This document shows, one piece after another, positions 43,427 through 52,918 of a DNA stretch of 64,000 nucleotides (the stretch's first letter is position 1; each line of letters begins with the position of its first letter). The position numbers and the translations under genes were made by a program. The stretch lies in assembly GCA_016235245.1 (NCBI GenBank), contig JACRLO010000007.1, positions 1 through 64,000 on the forward strand. The letters are read 5' to 3'. The notes beneath the pieces were generated by a model. That model had not been told where the DNA came from and searched no databases. It saw only the letters and a list, made by a program, of their open reading frames with translations. Origin of the DNA: Nitrospirota bacterium. GTDB taxonomy: Bacteria > Nitrospirota > Thermodesulfovibrionia > Thermodesulfovibrionales > UBA6898.

Positions 43427-44771
43427 CCTTTCAGGACTCCTTCCCGGAAAAACATCCACAGAACCTGAGGACCTCCTCTGCTACGGCTTTGATGCCTCGG
43501 GCCTTGAAGCATCTCCTGGCGCTGTTGTCTGGGCGGAGGACGTGCTTGATGTCGTCAAAGTCATGCATTATGCCCAGGAGCGAAACATAGCGGTCAGCCC
43601 CCGGGGAGCCGGCTCAGGCATGACCGGAGGATCGATCCCCAGCCAGGGAGCTGTTGTACTGAGCACCGAGCGGCTGAACAGGATCCTTGAGATAGACAGG
43701 GAAAACCTTACGGTCCTTGTTGAGCCGGGGGTGATCAACGGTAAGCTGCAGCGGGAACTTGAGCGCCATCGTCTTTTTTTCCCTCCTGACCCCTCAAGCA
43801 TGAACTTCTGCACGATCGGCGGCAATGTCGCTGAAAATGCAGGCGGAGCGCGCGCACTGAAATACGGCGTTACCAGGGATTATGTCATCGGCCTTGAGGC
43901 AGTGCTCCCGGATGGAAGGATCATCAACACAGGTGTCAAGACCGCAAAGGGGGTTGTCGGTTATGATCTGACCCGCCTCCTTGTCGGCTCAGAAGGGACA
44001 CTCGCTTTTATAACCAAGATCAGGCTCAAAGTGCTCCCTCTGCCTGAGGATGTCATAACCCTTCTTGCTCTTTTCCCCGACCTTGAACCTGCCGGAAATG
44101 CCGTGCAGCAGATCATCGCAGAAGGTATTGTGCCGAGGACCCTCGAATTTCTGGATGCCGAGACCATCCGGGCAGTTGAGAACTACAAGACCATAGGCCT
44201 TCCTCAGGGGACCGAGGCGATGCTCCTGATCGAACTCGATGGTGCGCCACCGGTTATCACGCGCGATGCGGAAAAGATCACCGCGCTCTGCAGGAAACTC
44301 CATGGGGAGATCATCATGGCAGAAAATGAGCTTGCACGCCTGAAGCTTTGGGAGGCTCGCAGGGCGATCTCTCCGGCGCTTTTTCATATCAGCCCCACAA
44401 AGATCAATGAGGATATTGTGGTGCCAAGGAGCAGGCTCTCAGAAATGCTGAAAAGACTGAAGATGCTTTCTGAAAGCACAGGGATAAAGATTGTGAATTT
44501 CGGCCATGCAGGAGACGGCAATATTCACGTAAATCTCATGGTGGACAAGGCAAACAAGGAAGAGTATGAAAAGGCGCAGAAACTCGTCCAGGAGATATTC
44601 AGGATAACCCTTGAACTGGGCGGCACGATTTCGGGCGAGCATGGCGTGGGACTGACCAAGCAAAATTACATTGCCATGGAGATCCACCCGGCAGAACTCG
44701 AGCTTATGCAGAAGATCAAGCAGGCCTTTGACCCCAATAACCTGCTGAACCCCGGCAAGATCTTCCCATAA
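43419..44771 (+). CDS. GlcD/lactate dehydrogenase-type FAD-binding oxidase
   Basis: 450 residues. PCMH FAD domain with PRGAGSGMTGGSIPSQGAVV near residue 60, FPPDPSSMNFCTIGGNVAENAGG near 123 (two motifs in sequence), and the C-terminal HAGDGNIHVNLMVD and GTISGEHGVGLTK blocks typical of D-lactate/glycolate dehydrogenases. It likely feeds electrons to a GlcF-type Fe-S partner; one is encoded at 35.6 kb. The exact substrate is uncertain. The gene overlaps PilZ and precedes ccsA by 13 nt. Confidence 0.87.
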   Translation: MNDLSGLLPGKTSTEPEDLLCYGFDASGLEASPGAVVWAEDVLDVVKVMHYAQERNIAVSPRGAGSGMTGGSIPSQGAVVLSTERLNRILEIDRENLTVLVEPGVINGKLQRELERHRLFFPPDPSSMNFCTIGGNVAENAGGARALKYGVTRDYVIGLEAVLPDGRIINTGVKTAKGVVGYDLTRLLVGSEGTLAFITKIRLKVLPLPEDVITLLALFPDLEPAGNAVQQIIAEGIVPRTLEFLDAETIRAVENYKTIGLPQGTEAMLLIELDGAPPVITRDAEKITALCRKLHGEIIMAENELARLKLWEARRAISPALFHISPTKINEDIVVPRSRLSEMLKRLKMLSESTGIKIVNFGHAGDGNIHVNLMVDKANKEEYEKAQKLVQEIFRITLELGGTISGEHGVGLTKQNYIAMEIHPAELELMQKIKQAFDPNNLLNPGKIFP

Positions 44772-44784
44772 GACAACGGCAGTT

Positions 44785-45510
44785 ATGGACAACATCCTCC
44801 TCGCCCTGGCCATCGTCTCAGCAGCGTTCTATGTCTTTGGCTATTATCGCGTACCCTTCCTCTTTGCCGGTCTTATTCTTCAGATCTCCTATCTCTTTGT
44901 CCGGGGAATCTCGCTTGACCGCATGCCGCTGGTAGGGCCGCATGATACGCTTTTCTTCCTGTCTGCCTCTATCGTACTTTTCGCCCTGCCTGTTGCCTGG
45001 AGGATGAAAGAACGGGAAAAAGTGCTCCATGCCTCAGTCGGCATGGCCGTTGTCTTCATGGCCGTCTCATTTTTATATAAGCCGCATAACAGTCCGCTGC
45101 CGCCGGTGCTCCAGACATTCTGGTTCGAAACCCATGTGGCGTTTTCATTTTTTTCGTACGCGCTGTTTGGCATTGCCGCAATATTGGGCGTCATGTTTAT
45201 GATAAACAGGGACCGCGAGTTCGATCTGGTCCAGTACAAAATTAACCTGGTCGGGTACTGCCTCTTTTCTGCAGCCATGATCTTCGGCGGCATCTGGGCA
45301 TATCTGGCATGGGGCACCTACTGGCTCTGGACTCCCAAGGAACTCTGGACCGTCATCCTCTGGCTCTATTACAGCCTGTACCTGCATGCACGTTTGCGGC
45401 CATGGTGGTCAGGAAGGCCTCTGTCTGCCATGTCGGTTGCCGGTTTTCTTATTGTTTTATTTACGTATCTTGGGGTGAGTCTCTTAATGAAAAGCTCACA
45501 CTCGTTTTAG
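44785..45510 (+). CDS. CcsA/ResC-type cytochrome c assembly protein (short)
   Basis: 241 residues with about seven membrane helices. The haem-handling WWD motif is AWGTYWLWTPKELWTVILW near residue 175. The usual WDPKE is WTPKE here, so the conserved Asp is replaced by Thr. Flanking His residues (THVAFSFFSYALFG and YYSLYLHARLR) fit haem ligands. It works with ResB to deliver haem to apocytochromes c outside the membrane (System II). The resB-like gene follows 34 nt later. Confidence 0.83.
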   Translation: MDNILLALAIVSAAFYVFGYYRVPFLFAGLILQISYLFVRGISLDRMPLVGPHDTLFFLSASIVLFALPVAWRMKEREKVLHASVGMAVVFMAVSFLYKPHNSPLPPVLQTFWFETHVAFSFFSYALFGIAAILGVMFMINRDREFDLVQYKINLVGYCLFSAAMIFGGIWAYLAWGTYWLWTPKELWTVILWLYYSLYLHARLRPWWSGRPLSAMSVAGFLIVLFTYLGVSLLMKSSHSF

Positions 45511-45544
45511 GCATGAAGCAAAGAGCAGAAGGCACAGCGTAACC

Positions 45545-46294
45545 ATGAAAATACTGAAAACAATACTGGGCTTCTTCATCTCTCTCAGGACAGCCATTTG
45601 GCTCCTGATAGGGCTTATCTGTCTTCTCCTCTTCGGGTCGCTCGTCATGCCAAACCATGAGGAATTTCTTGCCCTTCATACGGTTGCGCTCTTTGACTGG
45701 ATGCAGGAGATGCCGATGAGCATCGCCTGGTGGCTATGGGCCTGTCTCGCAGTTCTGTCCCTGCTCACTGCCAATACGCTGGTATGCAGTGTCGAGTCGC
45801 TCGCAAGAAAACGTGAATCACGGCAATGGCTTCTGATCATATCCCCCCAGGTTATGCATATCGGATTTCTTTTCATCCTGCTTGCCCATCTGCTGAGCTC
45901 ATATGGCAGCTTTAAGGGAATTACCTATGCATACCAGGGGTCAGTCTTCCAGCTGCCGAACAATCTTGAGGTGAGGTTCAACAAGGTGAATGCTGATGTT
46001 GATGCAGCAGGCTATGTAAAGGATTGGTCAGCAGATATCGAATATTTTAAGGACGGCAAAACGCTTTCTCACGACAGGATCCTTCCCAACAGCCCGTCAT
46101 TCAAAGAAGGCCTTGGCATCTATATCAAGACGATGAAGGTAGCTCCCTTTCCCGTTGCCATGATCGAGGTGAGCAGAGAGCCGGGGGCCCCCTGGGCCCT
46201 TGTCGGCGGCATCTTCTTCATGGCTGGCATGGTAACGCTTCTCTTCCTGAAGATCAGGCAGGAGGACCCGATGAATCCTGATTCGAAGGATTGA
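45545..46294 (+). CDS. ResB-like cytochrome c assembly protein (short form)
   Basis: 249 residues, much shorter than typical ResB (~450). About four membrane helices (FFISLRTAIWLLIGLICLLL at residues ~10-30, then ~60-80, ~98-118, and a last one near 222). The middle is a periplasmic domain with ITYAYQGSVFQLPNNLEVRF. It starts with an SLRTAIWLL pattern common to ResB. Partner of the CcsA-like protein directly upstream. The short form may be a reduced haem-export module. Confidence 0.78.
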   Translation: MKILKTILGFFISLRTAIWLLIGLICLLLFGSLVMPNHEEFLALHTVALFDWMQEMPMSIAWWLWACLAVLSLLTANTLVCSVESLARKRESRQWLLIISPQVMHIGFLFILLAHLLSSYGSFKGITYAYQGSVFQLPNNLEVRFNKVNADVDAAGYVKDWSADIEYFKDGKTLSHDRILPNSPSFKEGLGIYIKTMKVAPFPVAMIEVSREPGAPWALVGGIFFMAGMVTLLFLKIRQEDPMNPDSKD

Positions 46295-46320
46295 CAAACT
46301 TTCACTGTACTACCTATAAT
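46291..46320 (+). promoter_or_regulatory. Consensus promoter close to the TPR gene start
   Basis: TTGACA (46291-46296), 18-nt spacer, TATAAT (46315-46320), both perfect hexamers. Only 10 nt lie between the -10 box and ATG 46331, with no ribosome site. The mRNA would have a leader of about 2-4 nt or none. It overlaps the resB stop. Confidence 0.7.
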
Positions 46321-46330
46321 CTTAACCATT

Positions 46331-47038
46331 ATGGACGAGCATCTGCAGGAACTCTACGATCTGGGCAAAAAGCTCTTCGAAGAAGGGAAATACAGCGAAG
46401 CTGAGCCCCTTCTCCGTGACGTTATCAGGATAAATCCGCGCTATGCTGATGTGCAGAACAAACTCGGCGTCATCAGCAACCTCAATGGAGACCTGAAGGC
46501 TGCAGCAGGCCATTTTGAGAAGGCCCTTGAACTTAATCCGCGTTATACCGAAGCATCTCTTAACCTCGCCGTAACCTATAATGACCTCGGTGAATTCAAA
46601 CGGGCCCAGGAGGTCTTTACCGTTGCAGCGCAGATCGCACATCCTGACCCGGACATGATAGACCCATATATTGCAGGAAAGCTTGCAAACGAACATTTCA
46701 AGGTCGGCAATATGTATCTCGAATTCAACATGAACGACGAGGCAATAGAAGAATATCAGAAGGCGGTCAAGCTCCACCCGAAACTTGCAGATGTTCAGAC
46801 AAAGCTCGGCATCGCGCTCAGGAATAAAGGCAACGTAGAAGAGGCGATCGTGCATTTCGTAAAGGCAAAGTTGATCAATCAGAATTACGGCCCTGCCTGG
46901 GTGCAGTTAGGTCTGAGCTATTATATGGAAGGCCTCACCGGTCTTGCCTTTGAGGAGTGGCAGAAAGCCCTTGAGAACAACCCAAACCTGAAGGAAGCAG
47001 AGAACTATCTCAAGCTCTTGAAAAAAGAGGAAAAATAA
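46331..47038 (+). CDS. Tetratricopeptide-repeat protein
   Basis: 235 residues, no signal peptide. At least four TPR units: YDLGKKLFEEGKYSEAEPLL near residue 7, VQNKLGVISNLNGDLKAAAG near 45, VGNMYLEFNMNDEAIEEYQK near 128, and VQTKLGIALRNKGNVEEAIV near 160. It ends LEEWQKALENN-like. TPRs bind other proteins; the partner is unknown. Preceded by a consensus promoter adjacent to the ATG and followed 6 nt later by dppD. Confidence 0.85.
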   Translation: MDEHLQELYDLGKKLFEEGKYSEAEPLLRDVIRINPRYADVQNKLGVISNLNGDLKAAAGHFEKALELNPRYTEASLNLAVTYNDLGEFKRAQEVFTVAAQIAHPDPDMIDPYIAGKLANEHFKVGNMYLEFNMNDEAIEEYQKAVKLHPKLADVQTKLGIALRNKGNVEEAIVHFVKAKLINQNYGPAWVQLGLSYYMEGLTGLAFEEWQKALENNPNLKEAENYLKLLKKEEK

Positions 47039-47044
47039 CCTGCC

Positions 47045-48013
47045 GTGTCCCTGCTCGGTGTTAGGGATCTCAATATCTTTTTCCGCTCTGCCTCAGAACC
47101 CGTAAACGTCGTATCAAGCCTCAATTTCGATATTAAAGAATCTGAGATATTCGGCCTGGCCGGCGAAAGCGGCTGCGGCAAGAGTATTACCGCACTTTCT
47201 GTTTTAGGGATTCTGCCTGCATCCGCCCATGCTGAGGGAGAAATATCCTTCAAGGGCAGGAACCTCCTTACGCTTGACAGGGAATCGGTAAGACGGATAC
47301 GCGGCAATGAAATATCCATGATCTTCCAGGAGCCGATGACCTCACTGAACCCTGTGCTTACCATAGGATATCAGATAGCAGAGGTGCTGATGACCCATAA
47401 GGCCATGAACAAGAAAGATTCCATGGACAAGGCAATCGAACTCCTCAGGTCAGTCAGAATCCCCTCGCCAGAGTTACGGGCGGGAGAATATCCTCACCAG
47501 ATGTCAGGCGGCATGAGGCAGCGCGTCATGATCGCCATGGCAATCGCCTGCAGTCCCGCGCTGCTCATAGCAGACGAGCCGACAACAGCGCTTGATGTAA
47601 CGATACAGGCGCAGATCCTTGAGCTCATTCAGGGGCTCAGGGAGGAAAAGAAGATGTCGATCCTTTTCATTACCCATGACCTTGCGATCATCTCTGAAAA
47701 TGCTTCCAGGGTCGCGATTATGTATGCGGGAAGGATCATGGAGCTTGCCGGGACAGCAGACATATTCAGCAATCCGCGCCATCCCTATACCATGGGCCTG
47801 CTTGATTCCCTGCCCCAGCAGAAGGGCAAGGCCCTGAAGCCGATACCCGGGTTTGTGCCAAGGCCTGAGGCCCTTCCTCCCGGCTGCAAATTCTCTGACC
47901 GATGCAGCCATGTGCGCAACTATTGCAGGCAGCAGGAACCGCAGCTGTCTGAGATCGCATTGAACCACTTTTCGCGGTGTATCAGGGCAAAAGAGATATC
48001 ATGGAGCTTCTGA
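47045..48013 (+). CDS. dppD: Peptide/nickel ABC transporter ATP-binding protein (DppD/OppD type)
   Basis: 322 residues from GTG 47045. Walker [18 protein letters not shown] near residue 40, Q-loop [16 protein letters not shown] near 95, signature [16 protein letters not shown] near 155, and Walker [17 protein letters not shown] near 177. A C-terminal oligopeptide-type cysteine segment [14 protein letters not shown] is present. It energises import of oligopeptides or nickel. The partner dppF overlaps by 13 nt, but no permease or binding-protein gene is next to them. Confidence 0.93.
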   Translation: MSLLGVRDLNIFFRSASEPVNVVSSLNFDIKESEIFGLAGESGCGKSITALSVLGILPASAHAEGEISFKGRNLLTLDRESVRRIRGNEISMIFQEPMTSLNPVLTIGYQIAEVLMTHKAMNKKDSMDKAIELLRSVRIPSPELRAGEYPHQMSGGMRQRVMIAMAIACSPALLIADEPTTALDVTIQAQILELIQGLREEKKMSILFITHDLAIISENASRVAIMYAGRIMELAGTADIFSNPRHPYTMGLLDSLPQQKGKALKPIPGFVPRPEALPPGCKFSDRCSHVRNYCRQQEPQLSEIALNHFSRCIRAKEISWSF

Positions 48014-49032
48014 ACGTCAGGGGTCTGACAAAGCATTTTGCAATGTCCAGCAGCTTTGGCAAAGCCAAACAGGTTCTCAGGGCAGTTGACGGCGTCAGCT
48101 TTTCGATCAACGAAGACAGCGTTGTAGCGATCGTCGGCGAGAGCGGCTGCGGGAAATCAACGGTTGCCCGTCTTGTGCTCAGACTGATCACCCCGACATC
48201 CGGCAGCGTTCTTTTTAAGGGAAAAGATCTTTTCAGCTTTGATCGCAAAGAACTCAAGATGTTCAGAAAGTCTGCGCAGATCATCTTCCAGGACCCCTTT
48301 GCATCGCTGAACCCAAGAAGGACTGTATATGATACCGTCTCAGAACCCCTCGTGATTCATAAACTTGCTGAACACGCTGAAATGAGGGACAGAGTAGCCG
48401 GGATTCTGAACACGGTCGGTATGGGGCCTGAGACCATGAACCGCTATCCCCATGAGTTCAGCGGCGGCCAAAGACAACGGATATGCATAGCACGCGCTCT
48501 TGCTGTTTCTCCTGAGCTGATCATTGCAGACGAACCCCTTTCTGCTTTGGATGTCTCGATACAGGCCCAGATATTGAACCTGCTGCACGATCTTAAGCAT
48601 ACGTCAAAGATCGCGTTTCTTTTTATCAGTCACGATCTGAGGGTCGTCCGGTATTTCAGCGATGAAGTCAACGTCATGTATCTTGGGAAGATCGTAGAGC
48701 ACGCAAAAACAGAAGAACTTTTTGATAAGCCCTATCATCCCTATACCGAGGTACTGCTGGCATCTGCACCGAAGATAATAAACCGTGACGGGTTACGAGT
48801 GCTGCGTAATGAGTCTAAAGAATTTTCCTGGTTGGCAGGAGATACACAGGTCACGCAGCACACAGCACGCATTACGGATTTAGGCGATCTGCCAAGCCCT
48901 GTCAACATCCCTTCAGGTTGTCCGTTTCATCCGCGCTGCCCAAAACGCTTTGGGCCCTGCGACAGGATTATTCCTGAGCTGAAAGAAAAAAACGGAAGGC
49001 TTGTTGCCTGCCATTTATGGCATACGGTCTGA
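48001..49032 (+). CDS. dppF: Peptide/nickel ABC transporter ATP-binding protein (DppF/OppF type) with an in-frame insert
   Basis: About 343 residues from ATG 48001 ([13 protein letters not shown]; a longer frame from 47977 reads through dppD). Walker [18 protein letters not shown] near residue 48, Q-loop IIFQDPFASLNPRRT, signature FSGGQRQRICIARALA near 155, and Walker B LIIADEPLSALDVSIQ. Residues ~260-293 (GLRVLRNESKEFSWLAGD, then TQVTQHTARITDLG) are extra compared with the usual C-terminal link, and are coded by DNA with palindromic arms. ATPase motifs are intact. Confidence 0.92.
   Translation: MELLNVRGLTKHFAMSSSFGKAKQVLRAVDGVSFSINEDSVVAIVGESGCGKSTVARLVLRLITPTSGSVLFKGKDLFSFDRKELKMFRKSAQIIFQDPFASLNPRRTVYDTVSEPLVIHKLAEHAEMRDRVAGILNTVGMGPETMNRYPHEFSGGQRQRICIARALAVSPELIIADEPLSALDVSIQAQILNLLHDLKHTSKIAFLFISHDLRVVRYFSDEVNVMYLGKIVEHAKTEELFDKPYHPYTEVLLASAPKIINRDGLRVLRNESKEFSWLAGDTQVTQHTARITDLGDLPSPVNIPSGCPFHPRCPKRFGPCDRIIPELKEKNGRLVACHLWHTV
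48799..48876. repeat. Palindromic repeat-like insert in dppF
   Basis: GTGCTGCGT (48799-48807) and ACGCAGCAC (48853-48861) are a perfect 9-bp inverted repeat. CGTAATG (48805-48811) and CATTACG (48870-48876) form a second pair. They bound an in-frame stretch of dppF that has no counterpart in the usual protein. It has the style of small repeats whose translations read RVLRNE or VTRHA. Confidence 0.5.
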
Positions 49033-49062
49033 TTTCAAAAAGAAATCGTATCAATGGGCTCT

Positions 49063-49848
49063 TCAATGCGCTGCCCCGTTGTTCATATGCTGCCTCAATA
49101 CTGCAACTGCCTTTGAGATCTTCTCTGTTTGAGGGAGGCTCGAGATGATCCTCTCGATATGGCCGCACTCTGAGGCAAGCCTGAATGAAACCGGGAAATT
49201 GAGGTCATAAATCCAGGTGAGCTGCATTATGCCAAAGTCAATCAGTGTTCTAAGATCGGAGAGCCTGGAAAGCCGTCGTTCCGCAAGACATGCCAGGACG
49301 TTATCCGAACATTCCGGCCTGTCAGGCAGACCGAGACCTGCCGCTGACTCCCGCTCTGACGGATCTTTTTTATAATATTCGGCAAATACGCGCCAGATAT
49401 CGAGTTTGTCAGCATCACGTATCATCTTGAGAAAGAATTTTTTCTCGGGATCGAGCCCCTCAGGGATGGCATAGGCATTATGAAATCTGACCGCATCAAC
49501 GATAAGTTCCTGTTCATGGGGCGGCAGTGAAGCCAGCACGTTCCTTTCCCTGATCACCTCGGCACCGAGCCTTCCGTGATTCACGGATTTGCTGTCCCTG
49601 AAGGTCCGGTATTGAGCATACTGAGGGAACCTGCCGACGTCGTGCAACAGGCCGACTGCCTCGGCAATGAACACCTTATTTCTGTCCTGAAGTATCGCCC
49701 GGGCAATCGAAACCATATTTGCAGAGACATTCAGGGTATGCAGCTCTTTGAGAGTGAAATTTTTTCGTTCTTCCTCATTCTCAGAAGAGAATGACTTGCA
49801 GTACCGGGGGAACCACAGTCTGAGGTTCAGAAGGTCAACAAGCTCCAC
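49063..49848 (-). CDS. HD-domain phosphohydrolase-like protein
   Basis: About 261 residues from GTG 49848, just past the hisB stop (a longer frame overlaps hisB). H...HD motif: YCKSF near residue 17, VGLLHDVGRFPQYAQYRTF near residue 70, a later D in KMIRDADKLDIWR near 145. The pattern is that of the HD superfamily of metal-dependent phosphohydrolases. The substrate is unknown. Convergent with dppF (30-bp gap). It is translated in line with hisB, so it may be the last gene of the hisC-hisB unit. Confidence 0.8.
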   Translation of the reverse strand: MELVDLLNLRLWFPRYCKSFSSENEEERKNFTLKELHTLNVSANMVSIARAILQDRNKVFIAEAVGLLHDVGRFPQYAQYRTFRDSKSVNHGRLGAEVIRERNVLASLPPHEQELIVDAVRFHNAYAIPEGLDPEKKFFLKMIRDADKLDIWRVFAEYYKKDPSERESAAGLGLPDRPECSDNVLACLAERRLSRLSDLRTLIDFGIMQLTWIYDLNFPVSFRLASECGHIERIISSLPQTEKISKAVAVLRQHMNNGAAH

Positions 49849-49873
49849 GAAATGGCCGCCTGCTTCCTGCTGA

Positions 49874-50461
49874 TTAAAGCGATCCTTTCGTCGAGGGAAC
49901 GCCCTTGACCCTTGGATCGATCGCAACTGCCTGCTTTAATGCCCGGCCTAATGCCTTGAAGATCGCCTCTATGATGTGGTGAGTGTTCCTGCCATATAAT
50001 ACATTGACATGAAGGGTGATGCCTGCACTGCCTGCAAAGGCCTGAAGAAAGTCCTCGATAAGATCAGGATCGAATTCCCTCAGCTTGCTCTTCTTCGGAA
50101 AGGCGACGTTATACACAAGATACTGCCTGCCGCTGATATCAAGGCTCACCTGGGCCAATGCCTCGTCCATCGGGACCGATGCCTGGCCGTAGCGATTAAT
50201 ACCTTTCATGTCGCCGAGGGCCTCCTTAAGGACCTTGCCAAGAACAATGCCGGTGTCTTCGACGGTATGGTGGTCATCAATCTCAACGTCGCCCTTTGCC
50301 ACGAGCTTCATATCAAAAAGGCCGTGCTTGCACATGAGGGTCAGCATATGATCAAAAAAGGGTATGGGCGTCTTTATCGTATAGGTGCCGGTACCATCAA
50401 GCTTCATCTCGGCCGCTATCTGTGTCTCTTTTGTCTTTCTCTCGATCCTGGCTTTTCTCAT
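49874..50461 (-). CDS. hisB: Imidazoleglycerol-phosphate dehydratase
   Basis: 195 residues from ATG 50461 (GGGGAGAG upstream; a longer frame to 50518 has no family match). Motifs: [17 protein letters not shown] near residue 32, [17 protein letters not shown] near 60, and the late [22 protein letters not shown]. The metal-binding histidines are in place. It carries out the sixth step of histidine synthesis. Monofunctional form without the HisN part. It follows hisC by 19 nt. Confidence 0.95.
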   Translation of the reverse strand: MRKARIERKTKETQIAAEMKLDGTGTYTIKTPIPFFDHMLTLMCKHGLFDMKLVAKGDVEIDDHHTVEDTGIVLGKVLKEALGDMKGINRYGQASVPMDEALAQVSLDISGRQYLVYNVAFPKKSKLREFDPDLIEDFLQAFAGSAGITLHVNVLYGRNTHHIIEAIFKALGRALKQAVAIDPRVKGVPSTKGSL

Positions 50462-50480
50462 ATCTCTCCCCTGTCCTCTG

Positions 50481-51509
50481 TTATACGACTTTTTCGAGTG
50501 CCCTGAGGAACAGGACATTCTCTTTTGGCGTGCCGACGGTCACCCTGAGACAGCCGGCGACAGCATCGCTGATATTCCTGACAAGTATTCCGTCTTCAAG
50601 GAGCCGGCCATATATCTTAAGAGGCTCCTTTACCCTGAAGAGGATGAAGTTCGCCTCTGAAGGAAAAGGCGTCACTCCCCTGATACTCTCCATTGCAGTG
50701 ATCATCCTGTCACGCTCGGCAGCTATCCCCCGTATCGCTGCTTTCAGCGCCTTCTTTTTTTTGAGCGCTTCGACCGCAACAGCCTGGGAAAGGGCATTCA
50801 CATTAAAGGGCAGCCTCACCTTGTTCACCTCATCGATGATCTCCTCATCAGCGACGATAAAGCCGAACCTGAGGGCTGCAAGACCGATCTTCGACAGCGT
50901 CCTCATAATCACAAGATTCTTGTAGTCGCGCAGCAAGGGAACAAAACCCTTATCACTTGCAAACGGCTGGTACGCCTCATCAACAACAACGAGGCCCTTT
51001 GATTCATCGATAATCTTCAGGATCTTTTCAGAAGAAAAGCAGTTGCCTGTCGGATTATTGGGACTGCTCAGAAAAACAATCTTCGGCTTCTCTTTTCTGA
51101 GGGCAGCCACCATGCGGTCAAGGTCAATATCAAAATCCTGATCAAGGGGGATCTCTTTTTTCTTCTCGCCAAGGGCCTGGCCGATAATCCCGTACATAGA
51201 GAAGGTAGGAACAGGATAGAGGACCGGCCCTCCAAAGGTGGCAATAAGGTAATAGATGAGCTCATCAGAGCCGTTGCCCTGAAGCAGGTTCTGTGGCCTT
51301 ACCCCGAGATCCTTTGCAAGGACCGCTTTCAGCGCTTTTGCCTCAGGATCAGGATAGCGGTTCGTCAATATCGTTCCGACAGCCTTCAGTGCGCCCTCAA
51401 AACCATACGGGCTTTCATTGGCATCGAGCTTTATCCTGCAGGGGATCTCCTTTGCCTGATATGCCCTGAGAGATGCGACCTCTTTTTTAACGAGCTTTCG
51501 TATGTTCAT
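50481..51509 (-). CDS. hisC: Histidinol-phosphate aminotransferase
   Basis: 342 residues. PLP-fold type [13 protein letters not shown] near residue 28, [12 protein letters not shown] near 152, [12 protein letters not shown] near 178, and the Schiff-base lysine in [16 protein letters not shown] near 207. It transfers the amino group to imidazole-acetol phosphate in histidine synthesis. Paired with hisB downstream. Other class-I substrates are possible but neighbours support HisC. Confidence 0.93.
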   Translation of the reverse strand: MNIRKLVKKEVASLRAYQAKEIPCRIKLDANESPYGFEGALKAVGTILTNRYPDPEAKALKAVLAKDLGVRPQNLLQGNGSDELIYYLIATFGGPVLYPVPTFSMYGIIGQALGEKKKEIPLDQDFDIDLDRMVAALRKEKPKIVFLSSPNNPTGNCFSSEKILKIIDESKGLVVVDEAYQPFASDKGFVPLLRDYKNLVIMRTLSKIGLAALRFGFIVADEEIIDEVNKVRLPFNVNALSQAVAVEALKKKKALKAAIRGIAAERDRMITAMESIRGVTPFPSEANFILFRVKEPLKIYGRLLEDGILVRNISDAVAGCLRVTVGTPKENVLFLRALEKVV

Positions 51510-51580
51510 GATTGGTGGATTATATCACAAAAGCAGGGAGTCGAAACAGGAGCGTAATGGGGAAAAGATACCTAAAGAAC

Positions 51581-52906
51581 TTACCGGACTCTTCTGCGGT
51601 CCATGATGTAGATGCTCTTGGCAAATGACTTTGCATACTGTTTGAGCTCCGCTACCTTCTGGGATATCTCCATCGGATCCCTGACAAGGGTGCGGTCCGT
51701 ATTGACCACCGCCAGAGAGACGGTCATGATGCCGAACATGGCAGGTTTGTCATTTCGGTCAATCGATATGATAAAGCCCTTTTTGGCGTCTTCGGGGTCG
51801 TAATGAGCGATAATCCCTTTATCGAACTCCTCGATAATCTGGGTGCATATTTTCTGGATCCTGTCAGGCGAACAGATGATCACAAAATCATCGCCGCCGA
51901 TATGGCCGAGAAAGTCATCAGGCGCACCATATTCCTTTTTGATGGCAGTCAGCATTTCAGCCATCCATTTGATCAGTTCGCTGCCCCGGGCATAGCTGTA
52001 CCGGTCATTGTATGCCTTGAAATTGTCCAGATCAATAAGACAGAAAGAGAAACTCTGCGTCTCGTTCAGTCTCGTGAGAAGTTCCTTTTCTATCGCCAGG
52101 TTCCCTGGCAGTTTTGTCAGGGGATTGGCATCAAGGTTTATTACCTCAAGTTCCTTGAGGCGTGATGACATCTCTCTGAATGATATGGCAAGATCGGCAA
52201 GCTCATCCGCTCCCTTAATCTCGGGCATGCTGTCAAAGTCTCCGCTCCTGATCGAGTTTGTCGCCTCTTTCAGCCGCTCGATCGCAGCATTAAGGTGGTT
52301 TGTCAGGAGTGTGGCAAAAAGGAGGCCGAAGACAAAGGATGTTGCACTCAGTACGATCATGATGAGCAGGGCACGTTCACTCAGGGAATTCGATTGATTG
52401 ACATGAATGTTCTGCTGGGCCTTGATCTTCAGGTCTATATCTTTCAGTGCAAGGAGAATTTTATTGAAATGCAATTTCAGGTCATGGCCGGATATCTCCT
52501 GCGCATCCTGGTTTTTATGGTCCTTAATAAGCTGGATTTCACGGGTAAAAAGCGCATTGTATTTTTCGTGCAGGGAAATGAGCGCATCGATGTTGGCGCT
52601 GACGTAATTCTCGGTTTTGCTGATCTCCCCCAGAAGGTTCCTGAAGTCCCTGCTCCTTACCCAGAACAGGTTTTCGGCATCCTGCTGCTGGAGAAGGAGA
52701 GACCTTTTTTCATACAGGTCCTGAGCCAGAATGCTGTCGTTCAACCTCGTCAGTTTTTCATTGATCGCGACGGAATTAAAGACAATGGTCCTCGTAATGG
52801 CATTGAGTTCCTTAAGGCTGAAAATGGCATACATGCCAACAAGCAGCGTAAAGGATATCATCACGATATATCCGAGAAAGATCTTCTGCCGTAGGGAAAA
52901 ATTCAT
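51581..52906 (-). CDS. Membrane GGDEF-domain protein with GGDDF site
   Basis: 441 residues. Membrane helix near residue 10, a four-helix periplasmic sensor (residues ~35-175), a second helix near 185, a HAMP linker (ERLKEATNSIRSGDFDSMPE) and a C-terminal GGDEF domain. The catalytic motif reads GGDDF (GHIGGDDFVIIC, near residue 345) rather than GG[DE]EF, so cyclase activity is uncertain. It may be an atypical cyclase or c-di-GMP or GTP sensor. It lies 12 nt after the second GGDEF gene. Confidence 0.85.
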   Translation of the reverse strand: MNFSLRQKIFLGYIVMISFTLLVGMYAIFSLKELNAITRTIVFNSVAINEKLTRLNDSILAQDLYEKRSLLLQQQDAENLFWVRSRDFRNLLGEISKTENYVSANIDALISLHEKYNALFTREIQLIKDHKNQDAQEISGHDLKLHFNKILLALKDIDLKIKAQQNIHVNQSNSLSERALLIMIVLSATSFVFGLLFATLLTNHLNAAIERLKEATNSIRSGDFDSMPEIKGADELADLAISFREMSSRLKELEVINLDANPLTKLPGNLAIEKELLTRLNETQSFSFCLIDLDNFKAYNDRYSYARGSELIKWMAEMLTAIKKEYGAPDDFLGHIGGDDFVIICSPDRIQKICTQIIEEFDKGIIAHYDPEDAKKGFIISIDRNDKPAMFGIMTVSLAVVNTDRTLVRDPMEISQKVAELKQYAKSFAKSIYIMDRRRVR

Positions 52907-52918
52907 ATCGTTTCTTTT

